From Enterobacter bugandensis (GTDB taxonomy: Bacteria > Pseudomonadota > Gammaproteobacteria > Enterobacterales > Enterobacteriaceae), in the NCBI RefSeq assembly GCF_900324475.1, contig NZ_LT992502.1, forward strand, positions 3,472,001 to 3,536,000: a stretch of DNA of 64,000 nucleotides, given 5' to 3'. Each line of letters opens with the position of its first letter. Within the stretch, counting starts at the first letter, position 1. Both the position numbers and the translations under genes were made by a program. The notes beneath the pieces were generated by a model. It ran no database searches, was not told where the DNA came from, and saw only the letters and a list, made by a program, of their open reading frames with translations. Shown piece after piece: positions 49,237-58,788 of this stretch.

Positions 49237-49523
49237 CCTGTGTCCCTGGCCTGAGGGGGCCTGTTGGTCGTCGTCCGGATAAGTATTATCCGCAAGTTTC
49301 GTTAATACAAAAAGTCCAATTTAAGAATCTGGAAAGCGCCTCGCAGAATGGCATCACGCCGCTACACCGGGATGGAACCGCGATCACAACGCATAACGTC
49401 ACATGTTACCTTTTACGTCATTTGTTTTTAAAACAAGAGGATAGCTGGATATGTTCGCTCAGAGCCTGCTAGTTTTATGACCATGACGCACCCCGAGTGC
49501 GCGGTTCAAAAAGAGAGAAAGCC
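49237..49523. other. yfhM-agl divergent intergenic region
   Basis: This 287-base region lies between divergent yfhM and the PTS gene and should hold both promoters. It contains the palindrome at 49422-49436. I looked for the small RNA RyfA, which I recall near this point in E. coli, but could not identify it. Confidence 0.5.
49422..49436. promoter_or_regulatory. Candidate operator upstream of the alpha-glucoside operon
   Basis: TTGTTTT-T-AAAACAA is a perfect 7-1-7 palindrome 88 bp upstream of the PTS gene. A palindrome of this size fits a dimeric regulator such as the RpiR protein encoded at 53384. Inference from position and symmetry only. Confidence 0.4.
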
Positions 49524-51068
49524 ATGAAACGAGCCGTGAACGCCCTACAAAATTTCGGAAAATCATTATACGGACCGGTACTTATCTTACCGATTGTCGG
49601 TCTGTTTATCGCCTTTGGCAATGTGCTGGGCAACGGTAACCTGGCCGAATACCTGCCGTTCCTTGGTCATCCGCTTATCCAGAGTATCGGCCAGCTGATC
49701 GCCAAATCTGCCGTGTCGGTGCTGGTCAACCTGGCGCTGGTGTTTGCCGTCGGGATCCCGATTGGTCTGGCGACGCGCGATAAAGGCTACGCGGCGCTGA
49801 TTGGGCTGGTGACTTTCGTGGTGTTTATCAACGCCATGAACGTGACGCTGCAGCTGCAGGGCGAGCTTGCCCCTGCTGAGCAGATGAAAGCCGCCGGGCA
49901 AAGCATGGTGCTGGGCGTTCAGGTGCTGGAGATGGGCGTTTTCGCCGGGATCCTGACCGGGGCACTCTCCGGTTATCTGTACAACAAATACTCCGGCGTA
50001 CAGTTTAACGGCGCGATGGCGATTTACTCCGGCCACTGTTTTGTCGCCATTGTCATGTTGCCCGTCTCTATGCTGCTCGGCGTGGTAATGAGCGAACTCT
50101 GGCCGTTTGCCCAGCACGGCATTAGCGCCCTGGCACTGGCAATTAAAGGCTCTGGCCCGTTCGGGGTGGCGATCTACGGTTTCCTTGAGCGCATTCTGGT
50201 GCCGACCGGCCTGCACCATCTGGTTTATACGCCGTTCCTGTATACCGAACTGGGGGGCACGCAGGAGGTGTGCGGCACGGCTTACCAGGGGGCGCGCAAT
50301 ATCTACTTCGCCGAGATGGCCTGCCCGGACGTGAAGCAGCTCAGCAGCACGGTAGTGTGGGACGCGCGCGGCATCAGCAAGATGTTCGGCCTGCCCGCCG
50401 CGGCGCTGGCGATGTACATGACCGCGAAGCCGGAGCGTAAGGCGATTGCGAAAGCCATTCTGATCCCGGCGGCGCTAACCTCGCTGCTGGTCGGCGTGAC
50501 CGAACCGATTGAATTCTCCTTCCTGTTCGTCGCCCCGCTACTGTTCGTGGTGCATGCGGTCCTGACCGGTATTGGCATGATGCTGTTCTCGCTGCTGGGC
50601 GTTCATGCCATCGGCGCCAACGGGATTATCGATTTCATTCTCTACAACCTGCCGCTCGGAACCGAGAAATCCAACTGGCCGATGTACATCGTGGTTGGGC
50701 TGATCATGTTTGCCCTCTACTTCGTGGTGTTCCGCTTCCTTATCCTGCGTTTCAACATGAAAACGCCGGGCCGTGAGGATGAAGATCAGGAGACACGCCT
50801 CTACAGCAAGCAGGAGTACCAGGCGAAAGGCAATAACGACGGGCTGGGCGAGTCCATCGTGGTGGGCCTGGGCGGCCGGGAAAATATTGAGGTTGTGGAT
50901 AACTGCTACACCCGCTTACGCGTCACGGTGAAGGATGTCGCCATCATCGACGAGCCGCGCCTGAAGGCGACCGGCGCGAAAGGGGTTATCAAACAAGGTA
51001 ACAACGTTCAGGTGGTCTACGGGCTGCACGTCAAAAAAATGCGAGAAGCCGTTGAGACGTTTCTCTGA
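49524..51068 (+). CDS. aglA: PTS alpha-glucoside transporter subunit IIBC
   Basis: A 514-residue EIICB protein of the glucose/maltose group. The IIC part (about 1-420) has about ten membrane segments with GVTEPIEFSFLFVAP. A linker leads to IIB (about 440-514), with the phosphorylated Cys461 in NCYTRLRVTV. No IIA domain is encoded, so phosphate probably comes from the chromosomal EIIA-Glc (Crr). ATG at 49524 follows AGAGAGAAAGCC; an in-frame ATG nine codons earlier is weaker. It resembles Klebsiella AglA, which imports sucrose isomers and other alpha-glucosides. The GH4 gene starts 12 bp after it. Confidence 0.87.
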   Translation: MKRAVNALQNFGKSLYGPVLILPIVGLFIAFGNVLGNGNLAEYLPFLGHPLIQSIGQLIAKSAVSVLVNLALVFAVGIPIGLATRDKGYAALIGLVTFVVFINAMNVTLQLQGELAPAEQMKAAGQSMVLGVQVLEMGVFAGILTGALSGYLYNKYSGVQFNGAMAIYSGHCFVAIVMLPVSMLLGVVMSELWPFAQHGISALALAIKGSGPFGVAIYGFLERILVPTGLHHLVYTPFLYTELGGTQEVCGTAYQGARNIYFAEMACPDVKQLSSTVVWDARGISKMFGLPAAALAMYMTAKPERKAIAKAILIPAALTSLLVGVTEPIEFSFLFVAPLLFVVHAVLTGIGMMLFSLLGVHAIGANGIIDFILYNLPLGTEKSNWPMYIVVGLIMFALYFVVFRFLILRFNMKTPGREDEDQETRLYSKQEYQAKGNNDGLGESIVVGLGGRENIEVVDNCYTRLRVTVKDVAIIDEPRLKATGAKGVIKQGNNVQVVYGLHVKKMREAVETFL

Positions 51069-51080
51069 AAGGAGCTAAAG

Positions 51081-52448
51081 ATGTTTACACCCCCATTCAT
51101 TCTGTCGATTGCCGGCGGCGGCAGCACTTACACGCCGGGTATTGTGAAAAGCCTGATGGTGCGCCTGCAGGATTTTCCGCTGGCCGAAATCCGCCTCTAT
51201 GACATCGACGAGGCGCGTCAGAACACCATTGCGCCGGTGGTTGAGAAAGTGATTCGCGACCACAGCCAGAGCATCAAATTTACCGTCACCAGTGACCCGG
51301 AAGTGGCCTTCAGCGGCGCGCATTTCGTTTTCGCCCAGATGCGCGTCGGCCAGTACAAAATGCGCGAGCAGGATGAGAAGATCCCGCTGCGTCACGGCGT
51401 GGTCGGCCAGGAGACCTGCGGCCCCGGCGGGCTGGCCTACGGACTGCGCACGATCCTGCCGATGGTCGAGCTTATCGATCTGGTGGATCGCTACGCGCAT
51501 GAGAAAGCCTGGATCGTGAACTACTCCAACCCGGCGGCGATCGTCGCGGAGGGCGTGCGACGCCTGCGACCAAATGCTCGCGTGCTGAACATCTGCGATA
51601 TGCCGGTCGCGGCGATGCGTAATATGGGGGCCATTCTGGGTGTCGATCGTCGCAAACTGGAGGTGGACTACTTTGGCCTGAACCACTTCGGCTGGTTTAC
51701 CCGCGTGCTGGTGGACGGCGAGGACAAATTACCGGAGCTGCGTAAACATATCGCGAAGTTTGGCCTGCTGACGGAAGATGCGGCCAAAACCGATCCGCAG
51801 CACTCGGATCCTTCGTGGGTTAAAACCTGGCGCAACATCAAGCCGATTATGGATAACTTCCCGGAGTACCTGCCGAACCCGTACCTGCAGTACTACCTGA
51901 TGCCGAACCAGATTGTGGAGCATCAGAACCCCGACTATACCCGCGCCAATGAAGTGATGAACGGGCGTGAGAAAAAACTTTTTGCTGCTGCTGAAGAGTA
52001 CAAGCGCACCGGGATTTTACCGGATGCCTTCCACGTGGGCGTTCACGGCGAGTTTATCGTCGATGTCGCCTGCTCGCTGGCCTTTAACCTGCGCCAACGC
52101 CATCTGGTAATGGTGGAGAACCGTGGGGCGATTACTAATCTGCCATACGATGCAGTGGTGGAAGTACCCGCCTACATCACCTCCGAAGGGCCGGAGCCTG
52201 TGCGCGTGGGGCTGGTACCGCTGTTCCACCAGACCCTGCTGCAACAGCAACTGGCGTCTGAACAGCTGCTGGTAGAGGCGACCATCGAAGGCAGCTATGA
52301 GAAAGCGCTTCAGGCGTTCACCCTCAACCGCACCGTGCCCACCATGGAGCACGCAAAAGCGATTCTGGATGAGATGATAGAAGCCAACCGCGACTACTGG
52401 CCTGCGCTGCAAAAAGCCTGGCAGGACGGCGAAACGGTGAAAAAATAG
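51081..52448 (+). CDS. aglB: GH4 6-phospho-alpha-glucosidase
   Basis: A 455-residue glycoside hydrolase family 4 enzyme that uses NAD+ and Mn2+. It begins with the NAD site ILSIAGGGSTYTPG. The metal ligands are Cys172 in NICDMPV and His202 in GLNHFGW. CDMP is the variant found in alpha-glucosidases of the family (beta-glucosidases have other residues), so 6-phospho-alpha-glucosides are predicted substrates. It hydrolyses what the adjacent PTS imports, to glucose 6-phosphate plus the aglycone sugar. KGAGC-type binding site AAGGAGCTAAAG precedes the ATG. Confidence 0.9.
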   Translation: MFTPPFILSIAGGGSTYTPGIVKSLMVRLQDFPLAEIRLYDIDEARQNTIAPVVEKVIRDHSQSIKFTVTSDPEVAFSGAHFVFAQMRVGQYKMREQDEKIPLRHGVVGQETCGPGGLAYGLRTILPMVELIDLVDRYAHEKAWIVNYSNPAAIVAEGVRRLRPNARVLNICDMPVAAMRNMGAILGVDRRKLEVDYFGLNHFGWFTRVLVDGEDKLPELRKHIAKFGLLTEDAAKTDPQHSDPSWVKTWRNIKPIMDNFPEYLPNPYLQYYLMPNQIVEHQNPDYTRANEVMNGREKKLFAAAEEYKRTGILPDAFHVGVHGEFIVDVACSLAFNLRQRHLVMVENRGAITNLPYDAVVEVPAYITSEGPEPVRVGLVPLFHQTLLQQQLASEQLLVEATIEGSYEKALQAFTLNRTVPTMEHAKAILDEMIEANRDYWPALQKAWQDGETVKK

Positions 52449-52478
52449 GGGCTTGCTCGCGAGTTGAACGTGGTTTGC

Positions 52479-52515
52479 TTGTCGGTGTCAGAAAAAACAC
52501 CGACAATCCTTTTTT
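52479..52515 (+). terminator. Terminator-like hairpin between aglB and sseA
   Basis: TTGTCGGTGT (52479-52488) and ACACCGACAA (52497-52506) form a perfect 10-bp stem with an eight-base loop, followed by TCC and six T. It lies 31 bp after the aglB stop and ends 23 bp before the sseA ATG. It should end the agl transcript, but any promoter for sseA would have to fit upstream of it or read through it. Confidence 0.75.
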
Positions 52516-52538
52516 ACGGAAAAGAATGGAGGCAACCC

Positions 52539-53384
52539 ATGTCCACCTCATATTTTGTCGCCGCCGACTGGCTGATTGAGCACGGCGACGATCCGGAAGT
52601 CCAGATTATTGACGCGCGTATGGCCCCGCCGGGCCAGGAACATCGTGACGTTCCCGGTGAATACCGCGCAGGGCATCTGCCTGGCGCGGTATTTTTTGAT
52701 ATCGAAGCCCTCTCCGATCATACCTCTCCCCTGCCGCACATGCTGCCGCGCCCGGAAGCGTTTTCCGTGGCGATGCGCGAGCTGGGCGTCAGCAAAGACA
52801 AACATCTTGTTGTTTACGATGAAGGCAATCTGTTCTCCGCGCCGCGCGCATGGTGGATGCTGAAACAGTTTGGCGTGGAAAAAGTCTCGATTCTGGCGGG
52901 CGGTCTGGCGGGCTGGAAGCGTGACGAGCTGCCGCTCCAGCAGGGCGACGTGACGCTGCCGGAAGGCGAGTTCGACGCGACGTTCGACGCTAACGTGGTG
53001 AAGCGCCTGACCGACGTACTGGTCGCGAGCCATGAAAAGACGGCGCAAATCGTCGATGCGCGCCCTGCACCACGCTTTAACGCTGAAGCGGATGAACCAC
53101 GTCCAGGGCTGAGACGAGGCCATATTCCAGGTGCGCTGAACGTGCCGTGGGGCGACCTGGTGTTTGAGGGCGAGCTGAAAACTACCGACGAGCTGCGTGC
53201 CATTTTTGACCGCGCGGGCGTGGATTTACATCGCCCGATTATTGCCAGCTGCGGCTCCGGCGTGACGGCCTGCGTGGTGATCCTGGCGCTTGCCACCCTC
53301 GGCGTCAACGACGTTACGCTCTACGACGGCGCCTGGAGCGAATGGGGGTCGCGTGACGATCTGCCAGTTGAACCGGCGAAATAA
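52539..53384 (+). CDS. sseA: 3-mercaptopyruvate sulfurtransferase SseA
   Basis: A 281-residue sulfurtransferase with two rhodanese domains. The catalytic Cys238 is in SCGSGVTA, the signature of mercaptopyruvate sulfurtransferases. It moves sulfur from 3-mercaptopyruvate to thiol acceptors or cyanide. The ATG at 52539 has GGAGGCAACCC before it and gives the exact E. coli length. In E. coli it lies between yfhM and sseB; here the agl genes stand before it and an RpiR gene after it, the latter overlapping its stop (TAATG). Confidence 0.96.
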   Translation: MSTSYFVAADWLIEHGDDPEVQIIDARMAPPGQEHRDVPGEYRAGHLPGAVFFDIEALSDHTSPLPHMLPRPEAFSVAMRELGVSKDKHLVVYDEGNLFSAPRAWWMLKQFGVEKVSILAGGLAGWKRDELPLQQGDVTLPEGEFDATFDANVVKRLTDVLVASHEKTAQIVDARPAPRFNAEADEPRPGLRRGHIPGALNVPWGDLVFEGELKTTDELRAIFDRAGVDLHRPIIASCGSGVTACVVILALATLGVNDVTLYDGAWSEWGSRDDLPVEPAK

Positions 53385-54154
53385 TGGATAACCGCCTGGC
53401 CACGCTGTTAACGCGCGGGGCGTCGCTGACCCGCGCGGAGTATCGCGTCCTCGCCCACCTGACGGAGCATCCGCTGCTGGTGGGCAACATTACGGTGCGC
53501 GAGCTGGCGCAGGCGACGTTTGTTTCTACCGCCACCATTATGCGGCTGTGTCAGAAGCTGGGGTTTAGCGGCTTTAGCGAGTTTATCTGGCACTGCAAGC
53601 AGCTGCTCTCCGACACGCCGCATATTGCCGCTCAGGCGCAATCCCTTCCTGAGCTCCCGGCGCTGTTTAATCAGTTTATCGCTAACTATCAGCACACCTT
53701 TCAGTGGGTCACGCAGGAGAAGCGCCAGCAGTTTGCCAGCCTGCTGCACCAGAAAGAGAGCTTCTTTCTCTACGGCGCCGGGTTTTCCTATCTCTTTGCC
53801 GAATACCTGACCAAGAAGCTGCAGGTGTTGGGCAAAACGGCGTTCATCTCCGGGCCGGGGGACAGCCGAAACATTTTTCTCAGCAACGCCGCGCGTTATC
53901 AGGTATTTATCGCCGTTTCGCGAAGCGGCGAAACGGAACAGGTGCTGGATAAGGCGCGAATTGCCAAAAACGTCGGCATGACGGTCGTCGCCTTTACCCG
54001 CGCCTCGGCCAATACGCTGGCGGGCATGGCGGACGTGCACTTTGCGCTGTATGACGAAGCGGTGCACTTCGCTGCCGAAGCCGCGGGCGTGACGTCGTTT
54101 GAGTCGAATCTGGTGCTGCTGATGGATTTACTGCTGCTGGAGGCAACGGGGTGA
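53384..54154 (+). CDS. RpiR-family transcriptional regulator
   Basis: A 256-residue MurR/RpiR-type regulator. The helix-turn-helix covers about residues 10-75 (TVRELAQATFVSTATIMRLCQKLGF), and the SIS domain about 105-245, with the sugar-phosphate loop VSRSGETEQVLDKA. The ATG overlaps the sseA TAA by one base, so it is translationally coupled to sseA. It most likely controls the agl operon (sugar phosphates are typical effectors of this family), with the palindrome at 49422-49436 as a possible site. It is a different protein from IolR. Confidence 0.88.
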   Translation: MDNRLATLLTRGASLTRAEYRVLAHLTEHPLLVGNITVRELAQATFVSTATIMRLCQKLGFSGFSEFIWHCKQLLSDTPHIAAQAQSLPELPALFNQFIANYQHTFQWVTQEKRQQFASLLHQKESFFLYGAGFSYLFAEYLTKKLQVLGKTAFISGPGDSRNIFLSNAARYQVFIAVSRSGETEQVLDKARIAKNVGMTVVAFTRASANTLAGMADVHFALYDEAVHFAAEAAGVTSFESNLVLLMDLLLLEATG

Positions 54155-54171
54155 CATTCACCCCGCCGTAA

Positions 54172-54948
54172 TCAGATGATGCGGTTGGTCTTGAGATCGC
54201 GCAGGAAGCCGCCCCAGCGACGCTCGTAGAACGGCGTGATATGCTCGGTGATGAAGTGGCTGATGCCCTTCTCACCTTTCGTCACCTGACAGATATCGAT
54301 CGGCTCATCGCCCGGCAGCGTGTCGGTGGCCACGCTTCCCGCCGCCTGAATGATGTCGTCGATATCGCCGTCGGCTTCAATCCCAATCAGCAGAACAGGC
54401 TTTTCGTCAGCGCTCTCTTTGATAGAGCAGAGGAACGCGCGTCTTACCGGTTTCAGAGTTTTGAACAGCGTGGTCAGCGAATCGATCATCTGCGCAGGCG
54501 GCTCGGCCACCTCAGACAGTAGCAGCGTTTCGCCCCCTTCCAGCACTTCCTGCGTGCTGAGCGGATTGCCCTCTTCACCAATCAGGTGGCTGATCTCGCG
54601 CGGGGTGAACTCTTTCCCGGTTGGCAGCTTAGCGTTAAGGAATAGCGTCTGGCCCAGCGTCATTTCGAACAGCGTGCGCACCGGCATCACCACGAACGCC
54701 TGTTCATCTTCTACCGCTTCCTGCAACGCTTCCAATGAAGTAAAGAACGGGATAACCGACGTGCCGTCATCTTTCTCCCAGTGCAGCAGATCCAGCGCGC
54801 TGTCTTCGACAACCTGCTCACCTTCCGCCGCGGTACCCGGTACCCAGACGGTGGATTCCAGCAGCGTGCGGAAAAATGCCGGACGGTGGGCGGGCTCGGT
54901 CGCCGCCTGTTCCAGCAGGATTTCTAATTCGTTTTTGGTATCTGACAT
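54172..54948 (-). CDS. sseB: Serine-sensitivity protein SseB
   Basis: A 258-residue cytoplasmic protein of the SseB family, equal in length to E. coli SseB, whose overexpression raises serine sensitivity. The N-terminal and C-terminal parts (SseB_N and SseB_C) are present; motifs include FVVMPVRTLFEM and FYERRWGGFLRDLKTNRII at the end. No enzyme residue is known. It is convergent with the RpiR gene and is followed upstream by the REP pair at 54969. Confidence 0.95.
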   Translation of the reverse strand: MSDTKNELEILLEQAATEPAHRPAFFRTLLESTVWVPGTAAEGEQVVEDSALDLLHWEKDDGTSVIPFFTSLEALQEAVEDEQAFVVMPVRTLFEMTLGQTLFLNAKLPTGKEFTPREISHLIGEEGNPLSTQEVLEGGETLLLSEVAEPPAQMIDSLTTLFKTLKPVRRAFLCSIKESADEKPVLLIGIEADGDIDDIIQAAGSVATDTLPGDEPIDICQVTKGEKGISHFITEHITPFYERRWGGFLRDLKTNRII

Positions 54949-54968
54949 AGTTTGGCTACTTCAATAAA

Positions 54969-55036
54969 CGCCGGGTGGCGCTTTGCTTACCCGGCCTACA
55001 AAACCACAGGCCCGTGCAAGCGCAGCGCCGCCGGGC
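54969..55036. repeat. REP/BIME element
   Basis: Two opposed REP units: CGCCGGGTGGCGCTTTGCTT at 54969-54988 and GCAAGCGCAGCGCCGCCGGG at 55016-55035. They lie between sseB and the pepB stop. The units match those at 4471-4535 in order and core, but in swapped orientation. Confidence 0.8.
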
Positions 55037-55044
55037 AAAAAAGA

Positions 55045-56331
55045 TCACTCAGCCGTCAGCAGGTTCGCCACGGTACGCACGCCCAGACCGGTCGCACCCG
55101 CGGACCACTGCTCAACTGCCGCCTTACGGTAGGTTGCGGAGCAGTCGATGTGCAGCCAGCCTTCGTGATAGTTCTCAACGAAGTGCGACAGGAAGCCTGC
55201 TGCGGTACTTGCCCCCGCCGGGTACGCCGCGCTCGCGGTGTTATTCAGCTCGGCAAAGTTAGACGGCAGCTGGCTGCGGTGGAACTCGGCCAGCGGCAGA
55301 CGCCAGAACGGTTCGTTTTCCGCAGCCGCGCTTGCCAGCAGGCGAGCGGCCAGCTTGTCGTCAAAGCTGAACAGCGCGTGGTAGTCGTTGCCCAGGGCGG
55401 TTTTCGCCGCGCCGGTCAGGGTCGCCATGTCGATAATCAGCTCTGGCTTCTGGGCAGAGGCGTCGATCAGGCCATCGGCCAGCACCAGACGGCCTTCGGC
55501 ATCGGTGTTCATCACTTCGACATTTTTACCGTTGCGGTAGCGAATGATGTCGCCCAGCTTGAAGGCGTTGCCGCTCACCATGTTGTCCGCGCAGCATAGG
55601 TAGAGCTTCACGCGCTTGTTCAGACCGCGGGTGATGGCGAACGCCAGCGCGCCGGTGATGGTTGCCGCGCCGCCCATGTCGGACTTCATGGAATCCATGA
55701 ACGCGCTCTGCTTCAGGCTGTAGCCGCCGGTGTCGAAGGTGATACCTTTACCGACCAGGCAGGCAAAGACCGGCGCTTCTTTATCGCCGGTTGGGTTGTA
55801 ATCCAGCGCCAGCAGGACCGGAGGACGCTCAGAACCACGGCCCACGGTGTGGATGCCCATGTAGTTCTGCTCGCGCAGATCTTCACCTTTGGTGATGCGG
55901 TAGGACATGTTATCCCCCGCCACGCCGCACAGCAGGTCAACGGCGCGCTGCGCAAGCTGTTCAGGACCAAGCTCTTCCGCCGGGGCGTTGATGGTGTCGC
56001 GCACCCAGTCGATAATGTGCAGGCGGCTTTCCAGCTCTTTTTGACCGGCTTCGTCGAGGTTCGCCCATTCAATTTTGCGGGTGCCTTTCGGGCCTTTGTA
56101 GCCCGCCCAGAACGCCCAGCTGCGGTCAGTATCCCAACCTTCGCCTTCCAGCGAGACATGCTTAATGCCCAGGCCGTCAATTTTACGCGCGGCGCGCTGG
56201 ATCAGACCTAAATCATCTTTGCCCGTCAGGTGCAGGGTGATACCGTCGTTGTTGATGCTGTAGCTGGCTTTCTCGCCCCAGCGCGCGTCGGCGGGCTGCG
56301 TAGAGAGCGTAATCTTCATCGCTTCGGTCAT
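55045..56331 (-). CDS. pepB: Aminopeptidase B PepB
   Basis: A 428-residue M17 leucyl-aminopeptidase-family enzyme that releases N-terminal residues, with a preference for acidic residues such as Asp and Glu in E. coli. The catalytic region includes [15 protein letters not shown] and [14 protein letters not shown] (metal and bicarbonate sites). The ATG at 56331 ([12 protein letters not shown]) is chosen to match E. coli; it avoids seven extra residues. It follows iscX after a 53-bp gap with a hairpin. Confidence 0.96.
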   Translation of the reverse strand: MTEAMKITLSTQPADARWGEKASYSINNDGITLHLTGKDDLGLIQRAARKIDGLGIKHVSLEGEGWDTDRSWAFWAGYKGPKGTRKIEWANLDEAGQKELESRLHIIDWVRDTINAPAEELGPEQLAQRAVDLLCGVAGDNMSYRITKGEDLREQNYMGIHTVGRGSERPPVLLALDYNPTGDKEAPVFACLVGKGITFDTGGYSLKQSAFMDSMKSDMGGAATITGALAFAITRGLNKRVKLYLCCADNMVSGNAFKLGDIIRYRNGKNVEVMNTDAEGRLVLADGLIDASAQKPELIIDMATLTGAAKTALGNDYHALFSFDDKLAARLLASAAAENEPFWRLPLAEFHRSQLPSNFAELNNTASAAYPAGASTAAGFLSHFVENYHEGWLHIDCSATYRKAAVEQWSAGATGLGVRTVANLLTAE

Positions 56332-56351
56332 TTTATTTATCCTTATTAGCA

Positions 56352-56377
56352 AACGGGCCGCCTGAAGGCAGCCCGTT
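56352..56377 (-). other. iscX-pepB hairpin
   Basis: AACGGGC (56352-56358) and GCCCGTT (56371-56377) enclose a smaller stem (CCT/AGG). On the minus strand it follows the iscX stop, and only a few T come after, so it may be a weak end for the isc transcript or an mRNA-stability element before pepB. Confidence 0.5.
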
Positions 56378-56384
56378 AAGTGAT

Positions 56385-56585
56385 TTACTCTGCTTCATCT
56401 AACCAGACTAACAGAATCGCCTCCAGAATTTTTTCATTGGATGCGTTTGGATCGTCGTCGAAATCCTCTAAATCGCAGATCCACTGGTGCATGTCGGTGA
56501 ATCGTACGGTTTTGGGATCGAGATCCGGGTTCGCGTCGTAGAGCGCTTCGCCGATTTCACGGCTGTCTGTCCACTTCAGTCCCAT
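56385..56585 (-). CDS. iscX: Fe-S assembly protein IscX
   Basis: A 66-residue acidic protein that binds IscS and iron and tunes cluster assembly. The sequence ([18 protein letters not shown] onward, [17 protein letters not shown]) is nearly the same as E. coli IscX. The start at 56585 gives the family length; an in-frame extension of 20 codons overlaps fdx and is not supported. It is the last isc gene, one base after fdx. Confidence 0.96.
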   Translation of the reverse strand: MGLKWTDSREIGEALYDANPDLDPKTVRFTDMHQWICDLEDFDDDPNASNEKILEAILLVWLDEAE

Positions 56586-56586
56586 A

Positions 56587-56922
56587 TTAATGCTCGCGTG
56601 CGTGGTTGATGGTGTAGCGTGGGAATTCCACGACCAGATCTTCATCGGTCACCGCGGCCTGGCAGCTCAGGCGGCTGTCTGGCTCCAGACCCCATGCTTT
56701 ATCCAGCATGTCGTCTTCGTCTTCGGTGCTCTCGGCGAGAGAGTCAAAACCTTCACGCACGATGCAGTGGCAGGTGGTGCAGGCACAGGATTTTTCACAG
56801 GCGTGTTCCACTTCGATACCTGCACGCAGGGCAACATCGAGAATGGTTTCACCGGTCTTCGCTTCCAGAACAGCGCCATCCGGACAGAGGTCCGCATGAG
56901 GCAAAATAACAATCTTTGGCAT
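56587..56922 (-). CDS. fdx: Isc ferredoxin Fdx
   Basis: A 111-residue adrenodoxin-type [2Fe-2S] ferredoxin that supplies electrons for cluster assembly. The four ligands are Cys42, Cys48, Cys51 ([13 protein letters not shown]) and Cys87 (LSCQAAV). The gap to hscA is one base, and iscX follows after one base, so the three are coupled. Confidence 0.97.
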   Translation of the reverse strand: MPKIVILPHADLCPDGAVLEAKTGETILDVALRAGIEVEHACEKSCACTTCHCIVREGFDSLAESTEDEDDMLDKAWGLEPDSRLSCQAAVTDEDLVVEFPRYTINHAREH

Positions 56923-56923
56923 A

Positions 56924-58774
56924 TTAAACCTCGTCCACGGACTGGCCTTTCAGCGCGACGCGGACAGATTTGTCCATGCGGCGAGCAGCGAAGTCCTGGG
57001 TTTGTTTATCAACGTTTTTAATGGCTTCTTCTATTGCGTCAGCGTCATTGCCTTCGGCGACTGCGCGTAAGCGCGCGGCAGCCTCGTCAATCACCTGACG
57101 CTCGGCGGCGCTTAACAGCGCGGCATCGGCAGCGAGCGCCCCGTTCAGACTTTCCAGCACACGTGCGGCTTCAACTTTCTGTTCAGCCAGCATACGCGCC
57201 TTCACATCCTGCTCGGCGTAGCTCATTGAATCCTGGATCATGGAGGCGATTTCGCCATCGGTCAGGCCGTAGGACGGCTTCACCTGGATGGACGACTCCA
57301 CGCCGGTCGATTTTTCCATCGCCGTGACGCTCAGCAGGCCGTCCGCATCTACCTGGAAGGTCACGCGGATATGCGCCCCGCCAGCTGGCAGCGCCGGGAT
57401 GCCCCGCAGCGCAAAGCGCGCCAGAGAGCGGCAGTCCTGCACCAGTTCGCGCTCGCCCTGCATCACATGGATGGACATCGCGGTCTGGCCGTCTTTGAAG
57501 GTGGTGAACTCCTGCGCACGCGCCACCGGAATGGTGGTGTTACGCGGGATCACTTTCTCCACCAGGCCGCCCATGGTTTCTAAACCGAGAGACAGCGGGA
57601 TGACATCCAGCAGCAGCATTTCGCTGTCCGGCTTGTTGCCAACCAGAATATCGGCCTGGATAGCGGCGCCGACGGCAACCACTTTGTCCGGGTCGATGGA
57701 GGTCAGCGGCGTGCGGCCAAAGAATTCGCCCACGCGCTCGCGCACCAGCGGCACGCGTGTTGAGCCGCCCACCATGACCACTTCCAGCACCTCGTCAGCC
57801 TCCACGCCCGCATCCTTCAATGCGCGACGGCAGGCCAGCAGGGTGCGTTTAACCAGAGGCGCAATCAGCTCGCTGAACTGGTCGCGGGTGATTTCACCCT
57901 GCCAGCCTGCGACATTAACGCTGACCGACTGCGCATCGCTCAGCGCAATTTTGGCGTCGATGGCGGCATCCAGCAGTTCGCGCTGAACGCGCGCATCGCT
58001 GCGATCGCTGATGCCCGCCTGATCGCGGATGTAGTCCGCCAGCAGATGGTCGAAATCATCGCCGCCGAGCGCGGAATCCCCGCCGGTCGCCAGCACTTCA
58101 AACACCCCGCGGCTCAGGCGCAGGATAGAAATATCAAAGGTGCCGCCGCCCAGATCGTAGACCGCAATTACCCCTTCCTGACCGGAGTCGAGGCCGTAGG
58201 CAATCGCCGCCGCCGTCGGTTCGTTCAGCAGGCGCAGCACGTGCAGGCCCGCCAGACGCGCGGCGTCTTTGGTGCCCTGACGCTGTGCGTCGTCAAAATA
58301 GGCCGGAACGGTGATCACTACGCCGTCCAGATCGCCGCCGAGCGTCGCCGTCGCGCGCGCCGCCAGCGCTTTGAGGATGTCAGCAGACACGCGAATTGGG
58401 TTCAGCAAACCGGCCGCCGTGGCAATCATCGGCAGACCGTTTTCACTGGCCTGCAGCTGATACGGCAGGTGCGGGTAGCGGGTCTGGATATCAGCCAGCG
58501 AGCGGCCCATCATGCGCTTTACGGAGCTGATGGTGTTGGCCGGATCGCGCGCGGCGTTGGCGCGGGCGTCATAGCCGACCGCGTGCCCCTGCTGCTGGTA
58601 GTGGACCACGGAAGGCAGCAGATGGCGGCCCTGCTCGTCGGCCAGCGTTTCCGCCTGGCCGCTGCGCACGGTCGCCACGAGGGAATTGGTGGTGCCCAGG
58701 TCAATACCGACCGCCAGACGACGCTGGTGCGGTGCGGCGCTTAAGCCAGGCTCACTAATTTGTAATAAGGCCAT
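56924..58774 (-). CDS. hscA: Hsp70-type chaperone HscA
   Basis: A 616-residue specialised Hsp70 that, with HscB, helps release clusters from IscU. The N-terminal nucleotide-binding domain has [27 protein letters not shown] and [12 protein letters not shown]; the C-terminal part is the substrate domain with a helical lid. Length equals E. coli. It lies between hscB (14-bp gap) and fdx. Confidence 0.97.
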   Translation of the reverse strand: MALLQISEPGLSAAPHQRRLAVGIDLGTTNSLVATVRSGQAETLADEQGRHLLPSVVHYQQQGHAVGYDARANAARDPANTISSVKRMMGRSLADIQTRYPHLPYQLQASENGLPMIATAAGLLNPIRVSADILKALAARATATLGGDLDGVVITVPAYFDDAQRQGTKDAARLAGLHVLRLLNEPTAAAIAYGLDSGQEGVIAVYDLGGGTFDISILRLSRGVFEVLATGGDSALGGDDFDHLLADYIRDQAGISDRSDARVQRELLDAAIDAKIALSDAQSVSVNVAGWQGEITRDQFSELIAPLVKRTLLACRRALKDAGVEADEVLEVVMVGGSTRVPLVRERVGEFFGRTPLTSIDPDKVVAVGAAIQADILVGNKPDSEMLLLDVIPLSLGLETMGGLVEKVIPRNTTIPVARAQEFTTFKDGQTAMSIHVMQGERELVQDCRSLARFALRGIPALPAGGAHIRVTFQVDADGLLSVTAMEKSTGVESSIQVKPSYGLTDGEIASMIQDSMSYAEQDVKARMLAEQKVEAARVLESLNGALAADAALLSAAERQVIDEAAARLRAVAEGNDADAIEEAIKNVDKQTQDFAARRMDKSVRVALKGQSVDEV

Positions 58775-58788
58775 AATTGCTTCCGAAA

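Noticed and set aside
49237..49523. Small RNA RyfA in the yfhM-sseA interval
   Set aside because: I expected it from memory of E. coli, but I could not recognise its sequence or a terminator for it here.
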